Source: Candidatus Bathyarchaeota archaeon A05DMB-2 (GTDB taxonomy: Archaea; Thermoproteota; Bathyarchaeia; Bathyarchaeales; Bathycorpusculaceae). From it: a stretch of 64,000 nt of DNA. The notes under the pieces are model-generated. The model searched no databases. It saw nothing but the letters and a program-made list of their open reading frames with translations, and was not told the DNA's origin. Positions 61,495 to 64,000 of the stretch are shown piece by piece (the stretch's first letter is position 1; each line of letters starts with the position of its first letter). The DNA is taken from the NCBI GenBank assembly GCA_018475625.1, contig JAAKEZ010000005.1:62001-126000 (forward strand), given 5' to 3'. Made by a program: the position numbers and the translations under genes.

Positions 61495-61592
61495 TTTGTA
61501 AAGGTTTCTTGACTAAACAAGCCCGCAAAGCCGTTTTTTAGTCAATATTTCTTGACTAACCGAGCCTTTCTTAGTCAAGGTTTCTTGACGAA
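61495..61592. repeat. three 22-bp inverted-repeat units (operator-like)
   Basis: Units at 61495-61516 (degenerate left arm), 61538-61559 and 61571-61592 have the form TTAGTCAA, 6 nt ending in TTTC, TTGACTAA. Spacings are 43 and 33 bp, four and three helical turns. They are the same family as 23081-23136 but in reverse orientation. The nearest downstream gene is the RimK-type ligase 280 bp away. Confidence 0.6.
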
Positions 61593-61871
61593 CAATAAAC
61601 TTGGCGCCTATTGGTGGTTTGTTGCAGAAACCTATAGAGGGGAGGTCGCTATTGGCGCCGAAACACGCCAAACCATGATGAAAACAGTAGCGAGGGATGG
61701 GCTACCAGAGGGCAAACCCGCTGCAAAAAGCACAGACCTGTAACCAAAAGCTCCAAACAGCTCAAAAACAATCAATCTGCAACCAAACATCAACCTAATT
61801 CTCCACGGAAACTTTAAGAGCACAATCATTCAGCAATCAGTGCAGAACAGACACTCAGGGAAAGATCCACG
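61593..61871. other. intergenic region before the RimK-type gene
   Basis: No convincing gene; a short frame from 61552 overlaps the repeats and has no ribosome site. The last 60 bp may hold the promoter of the RimK-type gene (no clear TATA seen). Confidence 0.3.
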
Positions 61872-62750
61872 TTGAAAATTGGAATCGCAACCAGAAACAT
61901 GGAAGCTTGGAGCAGCACCCAACTCCGCGAAGCACTCACCAAACACGGAATCCCATACGAATGCTTCACCTTCCCCAAACTAGTTGCCCAACTCGGAGCC
62001 AAACCAGCCTTCCGCGTAAACAACACCAAACTCATCGAAGAATTAGACGCACTTATCATCCGCCCCATTGGACGAGGTTCCCTCGAAGAACTCATCTTCC
62101 GTATGGACATGCTCTACAAGCTTGAACGCTTAGGCTTCTACGTCATAAACCCCGCCGAAGCCATCGAACACTGCGCCGACAAATACGACATCCTCGCCAT
62201 CCTCGAAGACAACCACATCCCAGTCCCACGCACCATCGCAACCGAAAGCGTCAATGAAGCGCTGAAAGCCTTCACCGAACTCGGCGGAGACGTCGTCGTC
62301 AAACCCATATTCGGTTCCAGAGGCATCGGCGCTACGCGCCTAGTCGACGCAGAAATTGCCGCCACAGTCTTCAAAGCCATAACCTTCCACCACGGTGTAA
62401 TATACCTCCAAGAATTTGTACCCCACGGAACCTCAGACATCCGCGCCTTCGTCATCAACAACCACGTTATAGCCGCAATGCGCCGCGTAGCAAAAAGCTG
62501 GAAAACCAACTACAGCCAAGGAGCCAAACCAGAACCCGCAGAACACAACCCAACATACGAGGAACTAGCCATAAAAGCTTCAAAAGCTGTCGGCTGCAAA
62601 ATCGCAGGCGTTGACATCCTCGAAGGCCTAGATGGACCAAAAATTGTAGACGTAAACAGCCAACCAGGATGGAAAGGTCTCCAAACAGTCACCAAAATCA
62701 ACATCGCCGAAGAAATCGTAAACTTCGTCCTATCCGAACTAAAAAAATAG
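61872..62750 (+). CDS. RimK-type ATP-grasp ligase
   Basis: A 292-residue ATP-grasp enzyme: NPAEAIEHCADKYDILAILEDNHIPVPRT, VVVKPIFGSRGIGATRLVD (nucleotide-binding loop), EFVPHGTSDIRAFVI, and the metal-binding KIVDVNSQPGWKGL. The family adds glutamate or similar to an acceptor. In archaea candidates are MptN (tetrahydrosarcinapterin), CofF (coenzyme F420 tail) and LysX-like lysine biosynthesis; the sequence cannot choose, although the N-terminal KIGIATRNMEAWSS fits the MptN/CofF group. TTG 61872 start. The coding strand is unusually A/C-rich. Confidence 0.85.
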   Translation: MKIGIATRNMEAWSSTQLREALTKHGIPYECFTFPKLVAQLGAKPAFRVNNTKLIEELDALIIRPIGRGSLEELIFRMDMLYKLERLGFYVINPAEAIEHCADKYDILAILEDNHIPVPRTIATESVNEALKAFTELGGDVVVKPIFGSRGIGATRLVDAEIAATVFKAITFHHGVIYLQEFVPHGTSDIRAFVINNHVIAAMRRVAKSWKTNYSQGAKPEPAEHNPTYEELAIKASKAVGCKIAGVDILEGLDGPKIVDVNSQPGWKGLQTVTKINIAEEIVNFVLSELKK

Positions 62751-62762
62751 AAGTGAACAGCC

Positions 62763-63542
62763 ATGCAACAGGTTGAAATCACAAAATACGACCTATCAAC
62801 AAAAACATCCAAAAAAATAACCGACTACATAGCAGAAGAAAAACCCCTCCACCTTTTCGTGAACAACACGCACTGGGCAACCATCCTCTGCTCGCCCACA
62901 AACTTGAAAGAGATGGCAGTTGGACACCTGCTCTCCGAAGGAATCCTAAAATCCACCGCAGAAATCGAGGAAATCGTCCTCAAAGAAAACACCTGCAACG
63001 TGAAACTGAAACCAGGCATAAACATCGAAGACCGCATAAAACTCTCTAGACTACACGCACGCGTCATCCCATCCGCTTGCGGAAGCGACCAACCATACCA
63101 ATACCTGGGCAAAACACCCACCGTCAAATCAGAATTAACCGTGAAGGCAGAAATCATCTTCGACTGCGTGAATCAGCTAAACTTCAGGGCTGAAGTTTTC
63201 AGAAAAACAGGCGGAGTACACGCAGCCGCCATCTACAAAGCCAACGGTGCGCTGGTCGCCATCGCCGAGGATGTCGGCAGACACAACGCAGTTGACAAGG
63301 CTATTGGAATGGCAGCCTTGAACAAAGTGTATTTTGGCGAGTGTTTTCTGGCTTCGACTGGAAGATTATCAGGCGACGTGGCATTCAAAGCCGCCAGGGT
63401 CGGCTTACCCATCATCGCATCGCTTGCGGCTGCACTTTCTTCAGGCATCGAAATGGCTAAGGCGGCAAACCTCACGTTGGCAGGTTTCGTGCGAGGGAAG
63501 CGCATGAATATTTACACTTTCGACAATAGAATCTTGTTGTAG
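62763..63542 (+). CDS. fdhD: FdhD family sulfurtransferase (formate dehydrogenase accessory)
   Basis: A 259-residue FdhD protein, which passes sulfur to the molybdenum or tungsten cofactor of formate dehydrogenase. The blocks WATILCSPTNLKEMAVGHLLSEGI, TGGVHAAAI and AEDVGRHNAVDKAIG are the family signature, followed by STGRLSGDVAFKA. The usual CXXC is only half present: SACGSDQPY keeps the first Cys (essential in the bacterial enzyme) and has Asp for the second. No formate dehydrogenase gene is in the window. 12 bp after the RimK-type gene, so cotranscription is likely. Confidence 0.87.
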   Translation: MQQVEITKYDLSTKTSKKITDYIAEEKPLHLFVNNTHWATILCSPTNLKEMAVGHLLSEGILKSTAEIEEIVLKENTCNVKLKPGINIEDRIKLSRLHARVIPSACGSDQPYQYLGKTPTVKSELTVKAEIIFDCVNQLNFRAEVFRKTGGVHAAAIYKANGALVAIAEDVGRHNAVDKAIGMAALNKVYFGECFLASTGRLSGDVAFKAARVGLPIIASLAAALSSGIEMAKAANLTLAGFVRGKRMNIYTFDNRILL

Positions 63543-64000
63543 GGGTCATCAGCGACACGCGGAAAAATTGCAGCCTTTTTGTTCTTTCTGAGAATGCGGT
63601 ATTTGTTTTTCGTGAATGTGCCCAGATAGCATGCTGAAATATCCTGCTTTTGGAGCGTTTCTTCCACTTTCTCTTTAGCTCCAGAATCCACCGCTGCCAG
63701 AATAGTGCCAGTTGATGACATCGATAACACCTGTTTGTCGGAAAATCTGAATGTGTCCCGCAGTACTTGTGCTTCGTTGCTTATGGGCATACTTTCGAAT
63801 TCTACGCTGAACCCAACGCCAGAAGCATCAGCCATCTCGTTAAGAGCCGCCACCAAACCCCCTTCAGTGGCGTCGTGCATCGCGTGAACGCCGTCTATTT
63901 GCGAAAGCTGCAACGCTTCTCTAACGCAACTTTGCATGCGCACGAGCCGCGCTAATCTTGATGCTTGCTCGACCCCGAACAACCGCTGGGCAAGCGCTTT
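63512..64000 (-). CDS. AIR synthase-related protein (5' end outside window)
   Basis: The frame is open to base 64000 (KALAQRLFGVEQAS at the edge), so only the last 162 residues are seen. They are the C-terminal AIRS domain: HAMHDATEGGLVAALNEMADASGVGFSVEFE, then TGTILAAVDSGAKEKVEETL. HypE, ThiL and PurM share this fold; the end lacks the PRIC tail of HypE, so it is not HypE. The 3' end overlaps the end of fdhD by 31 bp in convergent orientation. Confidence 0.78.
   Translation of the reverse strand, partial: KALAQRLFGVEQASRLARLVRMQSCVREALQLSQIDGVHAMHDATEGGLVAALNEMADASGVGFSVEFESMPISNEAQVLRDTFRFSDKQVLSMSSTGTILAAVDSGAKEKVEETLQKQDISACYLGTFTKNKYRILRKNKKAAIFPRVADDPYNKILLSKV

Noticed and set aside
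63512-64000. HypE identity of the AIRS-like protein
   Set aside because: The C-terminal cysteine tail of HypE is missing and no hyp genes are adjacent.
1-64000. CRISPR arrays, rRNA, complete insertion sequences
   Set aside because: No regularly spaced direct repeats with spacers, no rRNA-like segments and no transposase genes were seen; the 22-bp units at 23.1 and 61.5 kb are too few and palindromic to be CRISPR repeats.

Overview
The window reads as chromosomal DNA of an uncultivated archaeon of the TACK lineage, most consistent with Bathyarchaeia (inference from gene content; no rRNA is present). Archaeal markers are the 30S protein S30e, TiaS, an archaeal-type AlaRS, NucS, NreA, an archaeal RNase J, TrmI, archaeal Elp3, stand-alone Lrp/AsnC RAM-domain proteins, PadR regulators and TTTAWATA-type promoter boxes. 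Many starts are TTG or GTG, and several of these have a clear Shine-Dalgarno sequence. No CRISPR array, rRNA or intact transposon was seen; one tRNA (His, GTG) and one tyrosine recombinase are present.

Layout. 1-10 kb: the 3' end of a membrane sensor-regulator, a methyltransferase, the mismatch endonuclease NucS, pyrophosphatase, a coiled-coil protein in tandem with the PCNA-binding repair protein NreA, an intact arsenate reductase, DUF763 and DUF998 proteins, and a radical SAM enzyme. 10-17 kb: small regulators (winged helix, RAM, two divergent PadRs), then a kinase/RNase J gene pair. 17-27 kb: secreted proteins, TrmI, a B12/radical SAM enzyme and a decaying stretch of surface-protein genes (small secreted protein, two kelch proteins, a beta-helix protein). 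27-33 kb: AlaRS, TiaS, and an intact and a broken RAM protein. 33-41 kb: a ParB-like zinc protein, then an arsenic/metal-stress island (OsmC, two ArsR regulators, a Cys-rich small protein, an arsC broken by one stop codon, a Usp, an ACR3-type exporter, a ferredoxin, a DUF169 protein and two related membrane proteins). 41-48 kb: integrase next to tRNA-His, S30e, Elp3, CTP synthase, twin CBS proteins. 48-61 kb: surface proteins, a transglutaminase-like gene with a frameshift, two divergent ABC transporters, a DUF59 protein and an intact membrane-anchored winged-helix regulator that is a paralog of the gene at position 1. 61-64 kb: a possible RNA element, repeats, a RimK-type ligase, FdhD and an AIR-synthase-like protein cut by the window end.

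Most notable unexplained signals: (1) two copies of a long structured element (61313-61430 and 49621-49730) sharing sequence on both strands of a helix, with a compensatory base-pair change; (2) a 22-bp inverted-repeat unit (TTAGTCAA, 6-nt spacer, TTGACTAA) repeated with helical-turn spacing in front of the kelch pseudogene and again at 61.5 kb; (3) an identical 19-bp promoter element in front of arsR1 and a ferredoxin gene, with a one-mismatch copy before a DUF169 gene, suggesting an ArsR regulon; (4) membrane-anchored one-component regulators with a large extracellular domain. Several small genes are reported here from direct translation (S30e, two small proteins of the ars island, fragments of broken genes).
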